A DNA stretch of 11,447 bases, from NCBI GenBank assembly GCA_002422345.1, contig DIUL01000224.1, forward strand, positions 1 to 11,447. Reading direction: 5' to 3'. Positions within the stretch are counted from its first letter, which is position 1, and every line of letters begins with the position of its first letter. Under the pieces are notes generated by a model. That model did no database searches and was not told the origin of the DNA. It saw only the letters and a program-made list of their open reading frames with translations. The translations under genes and the position numbers were made by a program. This stretch comes from Acetobacteraceae bacterium UBA6159 (GTDB lineage: Bacteria > Pseudomonadota > Alphaproteobacteria > Acetobacterales > Acetobacteraceae). Positions 1-6,492 of this stretch are shown here, piece by piece.

Positions 1-34
1 TGAGTGTCTGTTAAATGTGGGCTAACCCCCAACC

Positions 35-724
35 TCAATGAATCTCCGCCGCCGACTTCAAAGCCGCCCGCAGTTTCGCGGGAGAAAAATCCGGAGCCCG
101 GCAAACATCCAAAATCACCTTCTCCCGCCGAGACACCAGATCAATCGCCGCAGGAAGTTTCCGAACCGCATCAGCCGGGATCACAACAGCCCCATGGAAA
201 TCGGCATGAATCACATCATCATGCCCAACCTGCATGCCAAAGATATTCACCGGCTTGCCATAGTCCACCATATGCACCCAGGCATGGCTCGGCCCCACCC
301 GGCCACCGATCATCTGGAACCCAGGCGCCCAGGCATCCAGGTCACGGAATGACCCGTTGGTCACACACCCCGCGCAGCCGAGCGACTTGTGGATGGTCGA
401 CTGAACCTCGCCCCAATAGGCGCCATAACCCATCCGGCCGTCGATATCCTGCAACACCGCGATCGTCGGGATGTCGGTCGTCTTCGCCACGTAGTCATAC
501 CAATCGGCCCGGTCGGTCACCTTGCCGCGCGGCGGCTCGGTCGAGCGGATCATGCCCACCCGCGCCACGCCAACGATCGGCTTGGCCTTCGGGTCGATGC
601 ACACCATCGGCTCCGTCGTGAAGCCGATCGCTCGGCGTTCCGGGACCACGACCTCCAGCCCGTTGCAGATCGTGGGCGTGTCCCACTGTTGCAGCACTTC
701 AAGGTCCGCGAGTGTATAGGCCAT
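35..724 (-). CDS. RraA-like aldolase (HMG/oxaloacetate aldolase superfamily)
   Basis: A 229-residue protein of the RraA/dimethylmenaquinone methyltransferase-like fold. Relatives include 4-hydroxy-4-methyl-2-oxoglutarate aldolases, which use a divalent metal to cleave an oxo acid to pyruvate, and RraA, an RNase E inhibitor. The N-terminal LQQWDTPTICNGLE (residues 11-24) is typical. The active-site stretch has YWGEVQST (103-110) followed by TNGSFRD (122-128), where R127-D128 is the conserved Arg-Asp pair of the aldolases. The start is the ATG at 722-724: it follows AAGGAG (minus strand, 732-737) with 7 nt spacing. An in-frame ATG at 805 would add 27 Arg/Pro-rich residues unlike the family. It is the last visible gene of the leftward arm, 105 nt after the beta-propeller gene. 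In a catabolic cluster an aldolase role is more likely than RNase E control, but the substrate is unknown. Family assignment is firm; the specific reaction is inferred. Confidence 0.88.
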   Translation of the reverse strand: MAYTLADLEVLQQWDTPTICNGLEVVVPERRAIGFTTEPMVCIDPKAKPIVGVARVGMIRSTEPPRGKVTDRADWYDYVAKTTDIPTIAVLQDIDGRMGYGAYWGEVQSTIHKSLGCAGCVTNGSFRDLDAWAPGFQMIGGRVGPSHAWVHMVDYGKPVNIFGMQVGHDDVIHADFHGAVVIPADAVRKLPAAIDLVSRREKVILDVCRAPDFSPAKLRAALKSAAEIH

Positions 725-731
725 GGGTCGT

Positions 732-737
732 CTCCTT
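732..737 (-). promoter_or_regulatory. Shine-Dalgarno that fixes the RraA-like gene start
   Basis: The minus strand reads AAGGAG, 7 nt before the ATG at 722-724. This is one of the best ribosome binding sites in the window. It selects the 229-residue start over the upstream in-frame ATG at 805. Confidence 0.75.
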
Positions 738-789
738 CCTGGATCAGGTGCGGCGCGGCATGGCCCATAACGCCCGCCGCGGCAAGGGT

Positions 790-819
790 GGCCCACCCGG
801 CGCAAGGGCCGGATGGGCC
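790..819 (-). terminator. 12-bp hairpin after the beta-propeller gene (terminator or 3' stabiliser)
   Basis: In minus-strand RNA the arm GGCCCATCCGGC, loop CCTTGC and arm GCCGGGTGGGCC form a continuous 12-bp stem with one U-G wobble. It begins 11 nt past the stop codon at 830. On the plus strand the same position would be a C/A mismatch, so the fold is better for the leftward transcript. No U-tract follows, so it is not a canonical intrinsic terminator. It could instead protect the upstream mRNA from 3' exonucleases or reduce read-through into the RraA-like gene. Confidence 0.5.
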
Positions 820-829
820 AAACCGAGTG

Positions 830-1990
830 CTACTTCGGTGGCGTCGTCCCAATGCCCGACGGCCCGCCGGAGACCTTGATCGCCCCCGCCGGCTTCAACG
901 ACTTGCCATCGAACTTGAGCAACTGGATCTCCTGCTCCGCCATGCACTGCACCAGGACCAGGGTGGAGGTCTTGTTCCAGGCCGCGCCCTGGCACCAGAC
1001 GCCGACCTTGGCATCCGCCACCTTGCGGAACTTCATCTTCTCGACCGCATAGACCGGCGCTCGCCCGTTGGCGTTGAGGAACGGAGACCCCGGCACCTTG
1101 TTCGACCCGTTCATCACCGTGACGACCACGTGCTTGCCGTCGGGGGCGACGGTCAAGCTCTCGGGCGTCTGGCCGACGCTGATGGTGTCGACGACCCGCG
1201 GCGGGTCGAGCGTCAGGTCGATCAGGGCGATCGTGTCGGAATCGCCGCCGCCCATGCCGACATTGGCGATCGCGGCCCAGTCACCCTTCGGGCTGATGCC
1301 CAGCGGATAGGGCTTGAGTCCGGAATGAATGTCGCGCTTCGAATGCTCGACCGTGCCGCCGTTGACCGTCAGGACCGAGATTTTGTGATCCCCATCCCGC
1401 GTCACCAAGGCCCGCTTGCCGTCCGGCGTGAACGCGACCGAGCTGGGCCCCGACTTGGCGTCACCCAAGCTGATCTTGCCAGCCGGGGTCAGTGTCTTCC
1501 CGGCGATGGTGAAGACCGAGACCGTGCCCTCGTTCCGGTTCGTCACCAGGGCGAGCGTGGCGGTCTTGTTGATGGCGACGTTGGTCGCGCCCAACCCGGC
1601 CTCGACCGTCTGCACCACGGCCGGGGGCTTGGCCTTCAGGTCGACCACGCTGACGATATTGTGGGGAACGACCTTCTTCTTGTCGTTCGGATCAAGTTTG
1701 GTGGCCGCGGTGATCAGCGCGAAGGACTCGTCCGGCGCGATGGCAACGCTCTGCGGCGGCCCGACCAGGCTGACCGGCATGTTGACCGTCGCCAGTACCT
1801 TGGGCGGAGAGACGTTCAGGTCGATGATCGTGATGTTGTCGGGCACCGGATTGTCCGGGACCGTATTGACGCCCTTGATCAGGACGCCCTTGCCGTCGTT
1901 CGAGGAAATGGCCAGTTGCGCGCTGGCATCAGGCGCGATGGCAAGGCCGGCGAGCATGCTCGCGGCCAGCCAGGCGTGGCGGTGTTTCAT
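830..1990 (-). CDS. Secreted YVTN/YncE-type beta-propeller protein
   Basis: A 386-residue protein with a Sec signal peptide: basic KHRH, a hydrophobic core and a likely cleavage after ASA at residue 24. The mature part looks like a periplasmic beta-propeller. It has repeated strands ending in phrases such as SVAFTPDGKRALVT (184-197), PLGISPKGDWAAIAN (229-243) and SLTVAPDGKHVVVT (278-291). A distinctive blade motif, (I/V)DLxxxPPxV, appears three times (56-64, 116-124 and 257-265). Only two cysteines, C333 and C349, occur in the mature protein, close enough to form a disulfide. Members of this fold bind ligands or partner proteins; no catalytic motif is visible. The ATG at 1988-1990 follows GGGAG with suitable spacing. 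It lies 54 nt after the solute-binding protein gene, so it may act in the same periplasmic uptake or sensing step. That is inference; the exact role is unknown. Confidence 0.85.
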   Translation of the reverse strand: MKHRHAWLAASMLAGLAIAPDASAQLAISSNDGKGVLIKGVNTVPDNPVPDNITIIDLNVSPPKVLATVNMPVSLVGPPQSVAIAPDESFALITAATKLDPNDKKKVVPHNIVSVVDLKAKPPAVVQTVEAGLGATNVAINKTATLALVTNRNEGTVSVFTIAGKTLTPAGKISLGDAKSGPSSVAFTPDGKRALVTRDGDHKISVLTVNGGTVEHSKRDIHSGLKPYPLGISPKGDWAAIANVGMGGGDSDTIALIDLTLDPPRVVDTISVGQTPESLTVAPDGKHVVVTVMNGSNKVPGSPFLNANGRAPVYAVEKMKFRKVADAKVGVWCQGAAWNKTSTLVLVQCMAEQEIQLLKFDGKSLKPAGAIKVSGGPSGIGTTPPK

Positions 1991-2010
1991 ATCGTTTCTC
2001 CCTTTGTCTT

Positions 2011-2031
2011 GATCGGCCCAGAAGGCCGATC
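2011..2031 (-). other. Perfect 8-bp hairpin between solute-binding protein and propeller genes
   Basis: Arms GATCGGCC and GGCCGATC flank a 5-nt loop within the 54-nt gap between the two secreted-protein genes. No U-run follows on the minus strand. Hairpins at this place after binding-protein genes often stabilise the upstream message or partly reduce downstream transcription, giving more binding protein than its operon partners. That function is inferred here; the palindrome is directly visible. Confidence 0.5.
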
Positions 2032-2044
2032 CAGGGAGCTTAGC

Positions 2045-3622
2045 TCAGGACCCGTCGCGAGTGATATTCCAGAATGTGTGGACCCCGGTCCGCAGCACGC
2101 CGTTCAGATTGGCGCGATAGGCGGTGGGCGGAGCGAACTGGCCCAGGAACATCTGCGGCGCCTGGTCCAGCACCCGCAACTGCATCTCGGTCGCCAGCGC
2201 CTTGCGCTTCGCCGGATCGGCCTCAACCTCGAACTTCGCGACCAGTTCCGGCATGCCGGGGTCGCAGTTCCAGCCGGGGTAGTTGCCCGTGCAGCTATAG
2301 GCCGTGGCGTAGTGCGACAGCGGGTTGATCATGTCATAGCCGCTCCAGACCACCGGCATCAGGCTCCAGCCGCCCTTGTCGAGCGGTTCCTTCTTCAGCC
2401 GCCGTTGCGCCATGGAACTGTAGTCGGACGAGATGACCTCCAGGTTGAAGCCCGCCCGCTTGATCTGGTCGATCAGGACCATCGAGATCGGGTTGATCAT
2501 CGCCGAGTCCGTGCTGTGCAGCAGCACGATCGGTTCGTTGTTGTAGCCCGAGTCCTTCAGCAGCGCCCGCGCCTTCTCGGGGCTCGCGTCCTTCAGCGGG
2601 GCGGTGCCAGCATCGGTCTGGTACGGCCCACCGCACAGGAACACCGACTGGCAGAACGGCACCGACATGTCCGCCGGCAGCCCGATCCCGCCCAGGATTT
2701 CCTTCTGGTCGAGCGCCATCTGCAAGGCGCGCCGGACCTTCACGTTATCGAGCGGCGGCTGGGTATTGTTGACCGACAGCCCACCCATGATGTGGGCCAT
2801 CGGCGGCTGGATCACGACCTTGACGTTCTTGTCCTTCCGCATCAGGTCGATGTAGTCGAAGGGCAGGACTTCCAGATAATCCACAGACCCGGTCTGCAAC
2901 GCCGTCACGCGGGTCGACGGATCGGGCATGCTGACGAACTCAACCGTTTCCATCCCCGGCTTCTTCCCGCCGGCCAGCCCGTCCGCGGGTTCGTTGCGCG
3001 GCTGATAGGCGGCGTTGCGGCGGAAGATGGCGCGGTCGCCCGGCCGCCACTCGTCCCGCTTGAAGGTATAGGGGCCGGAGCCGATCGTTTCGGTGTTCTG
3101 CTTGTTCGGCGGGAGCGCCGCCATCCGCGCCGGCATGATGAAGGGCACGAGCATGTTGGGCTTGCCGATCGCCTCGATCACGAAGGCGAAGGGGCGGGTC
3201 AGCTTCAGCTCAAACGTCCGGGCGTCGACCGCCCGCAGGTCGGAGGCCGCGGCCATCATCCGCTTGCCGAAGGCATCCGCCTTTGCCCAGCGTTGCAGGG
3301 AGGCGATGCAGTCCTCGGCCGTCACCGGTGCGCCGTCGTGGAAGGCCAGGCCCGGGCGCAGCGTAAAGGTCCAGGTCAGGCGGTCATCGCTGACCTTCCA
3401 GCCTTCCAGCATCTGCGGCTTGAACTCGCCCTTGGAGTCCATCGAGACCAGGGTGTCGTAGACCATGTAGCCAAAGGCGCGGGTCACGGTCGCTGTCGTT
3501 ACGATCGGGTCGAGGACCTGCAACTCGATGTTCATCACGGCGCGCAGCGGGCGCTGCTGCGCCGCGGCCGGCGTGGTCAGGACGGCGGCGGCGGACAAAG
3601 CGAGGGCGGCGGCAAGACGCAT
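2045..3622 (-). CDS. ABC transporter family 5 (Dpp/Opp-type) solute-binding protein
   Basis: A 525-residue periplasmic binding protein of the SBP_bac_5 family. A Sec signal peptide with an Ala-rich core ends in PAAA (18-21). There is no lipobox Cys, so it should be soluble in the periplasm. Family signatures include the early LDPIVTTATVTRAFGYMVY segment, FHDGAPVTAEDCIASLQRW, the TIGSGPYTFKRDEW stretch and a C-terminal segment with a Cys pair ending NCDPGMPELV. Family members deliver peptides, opines, nickel or other organic solutes to an ABC permease; the ligand cannot be read from sequence. An in-frame TTG at 3628 is possible. The ATG at 3620-3622 is preferred because GGAG lies 8 nt upstream of it but only 2 nt before the TTG. 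The gene starts 2 nt after the oxygenase stop (TGAGCATG), so translation is probably coupled. No permease or ATPase gene follows in the window, which is unusual for this family. Confidence 0.92.
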   Translation of the reverse strand: MRLAAALALSAAAVLTTPAAAQQRPLRAVMNIELQVLDPIVTTATVTRAFGYMVYDTLVSMDSKGEFKPQMLEGWKVSDDRLTWTFTLRPGLAFHDGAPVTAEDCIASLQRWAKADAFGKRMMAAASDLRAVDARTFELKLTRPFAFVIEAIGKPNMLVPFIMPARMAALPPNKQNTETIGSGPYTFKRDEWRPGDRAIFRRNAAYQPRNEPADGLAGGKKPGMETVEFVSMPDPSTRVTALQTGSVDYLEVLPFDYIDLMRKDKNVKVVIQPPMAHIMGGLSVNNTQPPLDNVKVRRALQMALDQKEILGGIGLPADMSVPFCQSVFLCGGPYQTDAGTAPLKDASPEKARALLKDSGYNNEPIVLLHSTDSAMINPISMVLIDQIKRAGFNLEVISSDYSSMAQRRLKKEPLDKGGWSLMPVVWSGYDMINPLSHYATAYSCTGNYPGWNCDPGMPELVAKFEVEADPAKRKALATEMQLRVLDQAPQMFLGQFAPPTAYRANLNGVLRTGVHTFWNITRDGS

Positions 3623-3624
3623 GC

Positions 3625-4650
3625 TCAATACTCCGAAGCGGCCGCGCCTTTGCGGCGGTGGTCGAAATTGGTCATGTTCAGCTTGCGGCGATGATCGGCG
3701 TAGAGCAGCGGCTCATACTTCGCCGGGTTCTCCGCGCTGACGCAGGTCGGGACCGGCTGGATGGTGGCCTGCAGGCCCGGCCCGTAGAAGAACGGGATCG
3801 CGTGGCGAAGCTGGTTGTTGTTGTTGATCACCCGGTGCGGCGTCGCGATGTACCGGTCGTTCGAGTAACGGCCGAGCATTTCGCCGGTGTTGACGACGAA
3901 GGAGCCGGGGATGGAGATGGGGCGGATCCATTCGCCCTGGGCGGTGCGGACCTCCAACCCCGGCAGTGCGGACTGCGCCAGCAGGGTCAGGAAGTTGGTA
4001 TCGATATGGGGGGCGAAGCCGAACTGGTTGTCCTCGGCCCCGTCATGCGCCGGATAGCGGATCAGGCGCAGGGTGCAGGACGGCTCATTGGTGAAGGCGT
4101 GCTGGAAGTAGTCGGGTTCCAGGCCCAGCGAGGTGCCGACGACGGACACCATCTTTTGCGCGAGGGGACGCATGGCGTTGAAATAGGCCTGGGTTTGCGT
4201 CTTGAACGCCGGCATGTCGCCGGGCCAGCGGTTCAGGCCATAAAGGGAATCACCCCCGACGATGCGCGGATCGTCGGGCGACAGGTCGGTGGTGATGTAG
4301 AAGCTCTCGCTGAGGTTGGGCTTCGTGTTCACGTTGATCTTCGACGTCCGCACGATCTGCGCGCCATAGGGCAGATAGCCGATGTTCAGGTCGCCGATCT
4401 TGTATTGGGTCTTGTAGGCCTCATCACGGTCAAAGAAGGAATTGGCGGCCCCGAAGCATCCGTCGATCAGCGATTGGTCGATGCCGTGGTTGCGGATCAC
4501 CATGAAGCCGGTGTCGTGGCAGGCCTTGGCGATCTGAACCGCCAGCGCCTCCCGCGCGCCAGGCGCGCCGGCGAGGTAGGGGCCGATATCGAGCACCGGG
4601 ATACGATCCGATACCGGAGCGATCGCAGGGGGGGAGAGGGTTTGGCTCAT
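3625..4650 (-). CDS. 2-oxoglutarate/Fe(II)-dependent oxygenase, isopenicillin N synthase-like
   Basis: A 341-residue non-haem iron oxygenase. The N-terminal DIOX_N region runs about 17-130 (IPVLDIGPYL at 17-26, GFMVIRNHGI at 48-57). The catalytic double-stranded beta-helix follows from about 190. The iron-binding triad is visible as H215 and D217 in APHIDTNFLTLLAQ, and H272 in ATPHRV. The usual Arg-x-Ser that grips 2-oxoglutarate reads R282-H283-A284 (RHAIPFF), so the Ser is replaced by Ala. Relatives hydroxylate, desaturate or cyclise small molecules in the cytoplasm. It is the first gene of the leftward arm and directly precedes the solute-binding protein gene, which suggests it acts on an imported compound. 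The start at 4648-4650 has only weak upstream AG-rich sequence as a ribosome site. The substrate is unknown; family assignment is firm. Confidence 0.9.
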   Translation of the reverse strand: MSQTLSPPAIAPVSDRIPVLDIGPYLAGAPGAREALAVQIAKACHDTGFMVIRNHGIDQSLIDGCFGAANSFFDRDEAYKTQYKIGDLNIGYLPYGAQIVRTSKINVNTKPNLSESFYITTDLSPDDPRIVGGDSLYGLNRWPGDMPAFKTQTQAYFNAMRPLAQKMVSVVGTSLGLEPDYFQHAFTNEPSCTLRLIRYPAHDGAEDNQFGFAPHIDTNFLTLLAQSALPGLEVRTAQGEWIRPISIPGSFVVNTGEMLGRYSNDRYIATPHRVINNNNQLRHAIPFFYGPGLQATIQPVPTCVSAENPAKYEPLLYADHRRKLNMTNFDHRRKGAAASEY

Positions 4651-4790
4651 GGCAATGGCACCCGTCTTCTATGTCGCAGTGCAGCGTAACACGGATCGCA
4701 CACAGCGCAACGCTTGCGGTTCGGGACCGATTGGGGTGGATTGCCCTGGATCGCGTAAAGGAGACCGACGATGACCCGGGGCCGCCGACC
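4651..4790. promoter_or_regulatory. Divergent promoter region with small palindrome
   Basis: This 140-nt region separates the two arms and must contain or lie near both promoters. A palindrome CGCAA-CGC-TTGCG occupies 4706-4718 and could be an operator. On the minus strand TTGCGC (4705-4710) and TACGCT (4683-4688) are 16 nt apart. On the plus strand TTGCGG (4714-4719) and TGGATT (4737-4742) are 17 nt apart. Both are weak sigma70 matches. The placement is suggestive: the palindrome would overlap both -35 elements. No regulator gene is present nearby. Confidence 0.35.
4757..4763 (+). promoter_or_regulatory. Strong Shine-Dalgarno serving the short leader ORF
   Basis: AAAGGAG lies 7 nt before the ATG at 4771. 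It lies 27 nt before the AtuA-family ATG at 4791, too far to serve that start directly. No start codon in the AtuA frame lies between it and 4791. Confidence 0.65.
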
Positions 4791-4794
4791 ATGA
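4771..4794 (+). CDS. Possible seven-codon leader ORF overlapping the AtuA-family start
   Basis: A short frame encodes MTRGRRP and stops at TGA 4792-4794, overlapping the ATG of the next gene as ATGA. It has a strong Shine-Dalgarno (4757-4763), while the following AtuA-family ATG has none of its own. The natural reading is that ribosomes load here and reinitiate at the AtuA gene, so the frame acts in translational coupling. Three of six non-initiator residues are Arg, read by CGG, CGC and CGA, and Pro precedes the stop. Both could slow termination, but that is speculation. The alternative is an indel that has separated an N-terminal extension; the family's usual N-terminus argues against it. 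Confidence 0.45.
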   Translation: MTRGRRP

Positions 4795-6158
4795 GCAAGG
4801 AAATCCGCCTGCTGTCGACCAGTGCCATTCTGGGCTACGGCTTCCCCGAGGCGTCGCTGAAGGCCGGCCTGGACCGCAAGCCGGACATGATCGGGGTCGA
4901 TGGCGGCAGCGTCGATCCGGGACCGCATTATCTGGGCGTCGGCAAGCCGTTCTGCTCCCCAATCGCGATCCGGCGCGACCTGCGGCTGATGCTGAACGCG
5001 GCCATCCGCCAGGGCATTCCTTTGGTCATCGGCACCTGCGGCGGGGCCGGCGGCGCGCCGCATCTCAAGCTGGTGGCCGACATGGCGCGGGAGATCGCGC
5101 GGGAGGACGGGCTGCACTTCAAGATGGCCCTGATCCACGCCGAACAGGACAAGGACACCGTCCGCCGCCTGAACGCCGCGGGCCGGGTCAAGGGCCTGGC
5201 ACACCAGCCGGACCTGACCGACGCGGTGATCGACCGGTCATCCCGCATCGTCGGCATGATGGGGCCGGAACCCTTCATCGAGGCGCTGGATAACGGCGCA
5301 CAGGTCGTCCTGGCCGGGCGCAGCAGCGATCCCGCCCCCTGGGCCGCGGCCACGATTCGCGCGCAGCTTCCCCCGGCGCCGGCCTGGTACGCCGGCAAGA
5401 TGCTGGAATGCGGCGCGACGCCCTCGATCCCCAAGGGCCATGACTGCCTGTTTGTCACGGTGCGGGAGGATCATGTCGAATGCGAGCCGACCAACCCGAT
5501 CCGCCGCTGCACCCCTCTGTCGATCGCCAACCACTCGCTGCATGAGAACTCCAGCCCGATCCACCATATCGAGCCGGGCGGGATGCTCGACACATCCGAA
5601 TGCCGGTTCGACGCGGTCAGCGACCGGGCGGTGCGGATTTCCGGCATGAAGTGGAACCCGGCCAGCCAGTACACGGTCAAGCTGGAAGGGGTGGAGATGG
5701 CGGGCTACCGCGCGCTGTGCATCTGCGGCTCGCGCGATCCGCTGCTGATCGGGCGGCTGGACTCGTTCCTGGACTCGGTACGGTCCGAGGTCGCCACCAA
5801 GGCCGCGGCCTTCGGCGCCACGCCCGACAGCTACCGCCTGGGCATCCGTGTCTACGGCCGTGATGGCGTGATGGGAGAGCGCGAGTTCGTCCGCGGCGTG
5901 CTGCCGCACGAGGTCGGCTTCGTCATCGAGGTCGTCGCCCAGCAAAGCCAGGAGATGGCCAGCGCGGTGCTCGGCATGGCCCGAACCAACATGCTGCACA
6001 CCGACTTCCCGGGGCGGCTGGCAAAGGAAGGCAACATGGCGTTCCCGTTCTCTCCGTCCGACATCGATGTCGGCCCGGTCTATCGTTTCAGCGTCTATCA
6101 TGTCGCCGAACTGGATCGCCCGACCGAGCTGTTCCCGATCGAATACGAGATGGTGTGA
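4791..6158 (+). CDS. AtuA-family protein (acyclic terpene utilization, DUF1446)
   Basis: A 455-residue protein of the DUF1446/AtuA family, named after AtuA of the Pseudomonas citronellol/geraniol (atu) cluster. Its chemistry is not established. The start MSKEIRLLSTSAILGYGFPE (1-20) matches the family's usual N-terminus. Other conserved-looking segments are IGVDGGSVDPGPHYLG (34-49), LVIGTCGGAGGAPHL (78-92), VLAGRSSDPAPWAA (173-186) and EPGGMLDTSECRFD (261-274). The glycine-rich segments suggest a nucleotide, CoA or phosphate site (inference). There is no signal peptide, so it should be cytoplasmic. A stop at 6158 followed 1 nt later by the DUF4387 gene indicates the two are made together. As the first full gene of the rightward operon it probably handles a CoA ester or acid intermediate. 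'Terpene' is a family label and does not show that terpenes are the substrate. Confidence 0.9.
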   Translation: MSKEIRLLSTSAILGYGFPEASLKAGLDRKPDMIGVDGGSVDPGPHYLGVGKPFCSPIAIRRDLRLMLNAAIRQGIPLVIGTCGGAGGAPHLKLVADMAREIAREDGLHFKMALIHAEQDKDTVRRLNAAGRVKGLAHQPDLTDAVIDRSSRIVGMMGPEPFIEALDNGAQVVLAGRSSDPAPWAAATIRAQLPPAPAWYAGKMLECGATPSIPKGHDCLFVTVREDHVECEPTNPIRRCTPLSIANHSLHENSSPIHHIEPGGMLDTSECRFDAVSDRAVRISGMKWNPASQYTVKLEGVEMAGYRALCICGSRDPLLIGRLDSFLDSVRSEVATKAAAFGATPDSYRLGIRVYGRDGVMGEREFVRGVLPHEVGFVIEVVAQQSQEMASAVLGMARTNMLHTDFPGRLAKEGNMAFPFSPSDIDVGPVYRFSVYHVAELDRPTELFPIEYEMV

Positions 6159-6159
6159 C

Positions 6160-6471
6160 ATGGCCTTCATCCGCGATATCGCCCGCGTCTGCAAAAGCAA
6201 GAACGCCGGGCCGTTCGAACTGACCATCGATGTCGTGTTCGACAACGCCGACACGTTCCGCCGCGTCAAGGAAACCGGCGTGCTGTGCCCCGAGCTGTTC
6301 GCCAGGCTTTATGGCGTGAAGGCGGAACACGTGCTGTTCACGCCCTATGACGCCGCCTTCGCCTTCAAGGCGACACTGCCCCGGCTGGTGCCGGCGGGGG
6401 AGTTCGGTGATACCGATGTCTATGGCTGCCAGCAGCATGCCCCGCTGCTGGATGTTGACGTGCCGGTTTGA
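6160..6471 (+). CDS. DUF4387 protein, likely partner of AtuA-family protein
   Basis: A 103-residue protein of the DUF4387 family, which commonly sits beside or is joined to AtuA/DUF1446 proteins. Conserved-looking parts are SKNAGPFELTID (13-24) near the N-terminus and DTDVYGCQQHAPL (84-96) near the C-terminus. No signal peptide or membrane segment is seen. The ATG at 6160 starts 1 nt after the AtuA stop. A longer in-frame start at 6067 would lie inside the AtuA gene and add 31 residues unlike the family, so it was rejected. The tight coupling suggests a small subunit of a two-component enzyme with AtuA (inference). No biochemical function is established for this family to my knowledge. Confidence 0.88.
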   Translation: MAFIRDIARVCKSKNAGPFELTIDVVFDNADTFRRVKETGVLCPELFARLYGVKAEHVLFTPYDAAFAFKATLPRLVPAGEFGDTDVYGCQQHAPLLDVDVPV

Positions 6472-6492
6472 ACAAATAGCGAGACCACGACG

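Noticed and set aside
1..34. Small GGG/CCC inverted repeat just after the RraA-like stop, as a terminator
   Set aside because: The stem is only about 4 bp with no clear U-run, which is too weak to call.
725..805. N-terminal extension of the RraA-like protein to the ATG at 805
   Set aside because: The added residues are Arg/Pro/Gly-rich and unlike the family, and a strong Shine-Dalgarno serves the ATG at 724.
389..3694. A 1101-codon open frame on the plus strand
   Set aside because: It is antisense to the RraA-like, propeller and binding-protein genes. These three starts (724, 1990, 3622) are in the same reading frame, so one antisense frame stays open through all three because of G/C-rich codon bias. 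The translation is Arg/His/Asp-rich with no family resemblance.
3658..4689. A 343-codon plus-strand frame opposite the 2OG oxygenase
   Set aside because: It is a shadow of a well-supported gene with an intact catalytic triad; its own translation shows no domain.
5238..6269. A 343-codon minus-strand frame opposite the AtuA and DUF4387 genes
   Set aside because: It is an antisense shadow from codon bias with no recognisable motif or ribosome site.
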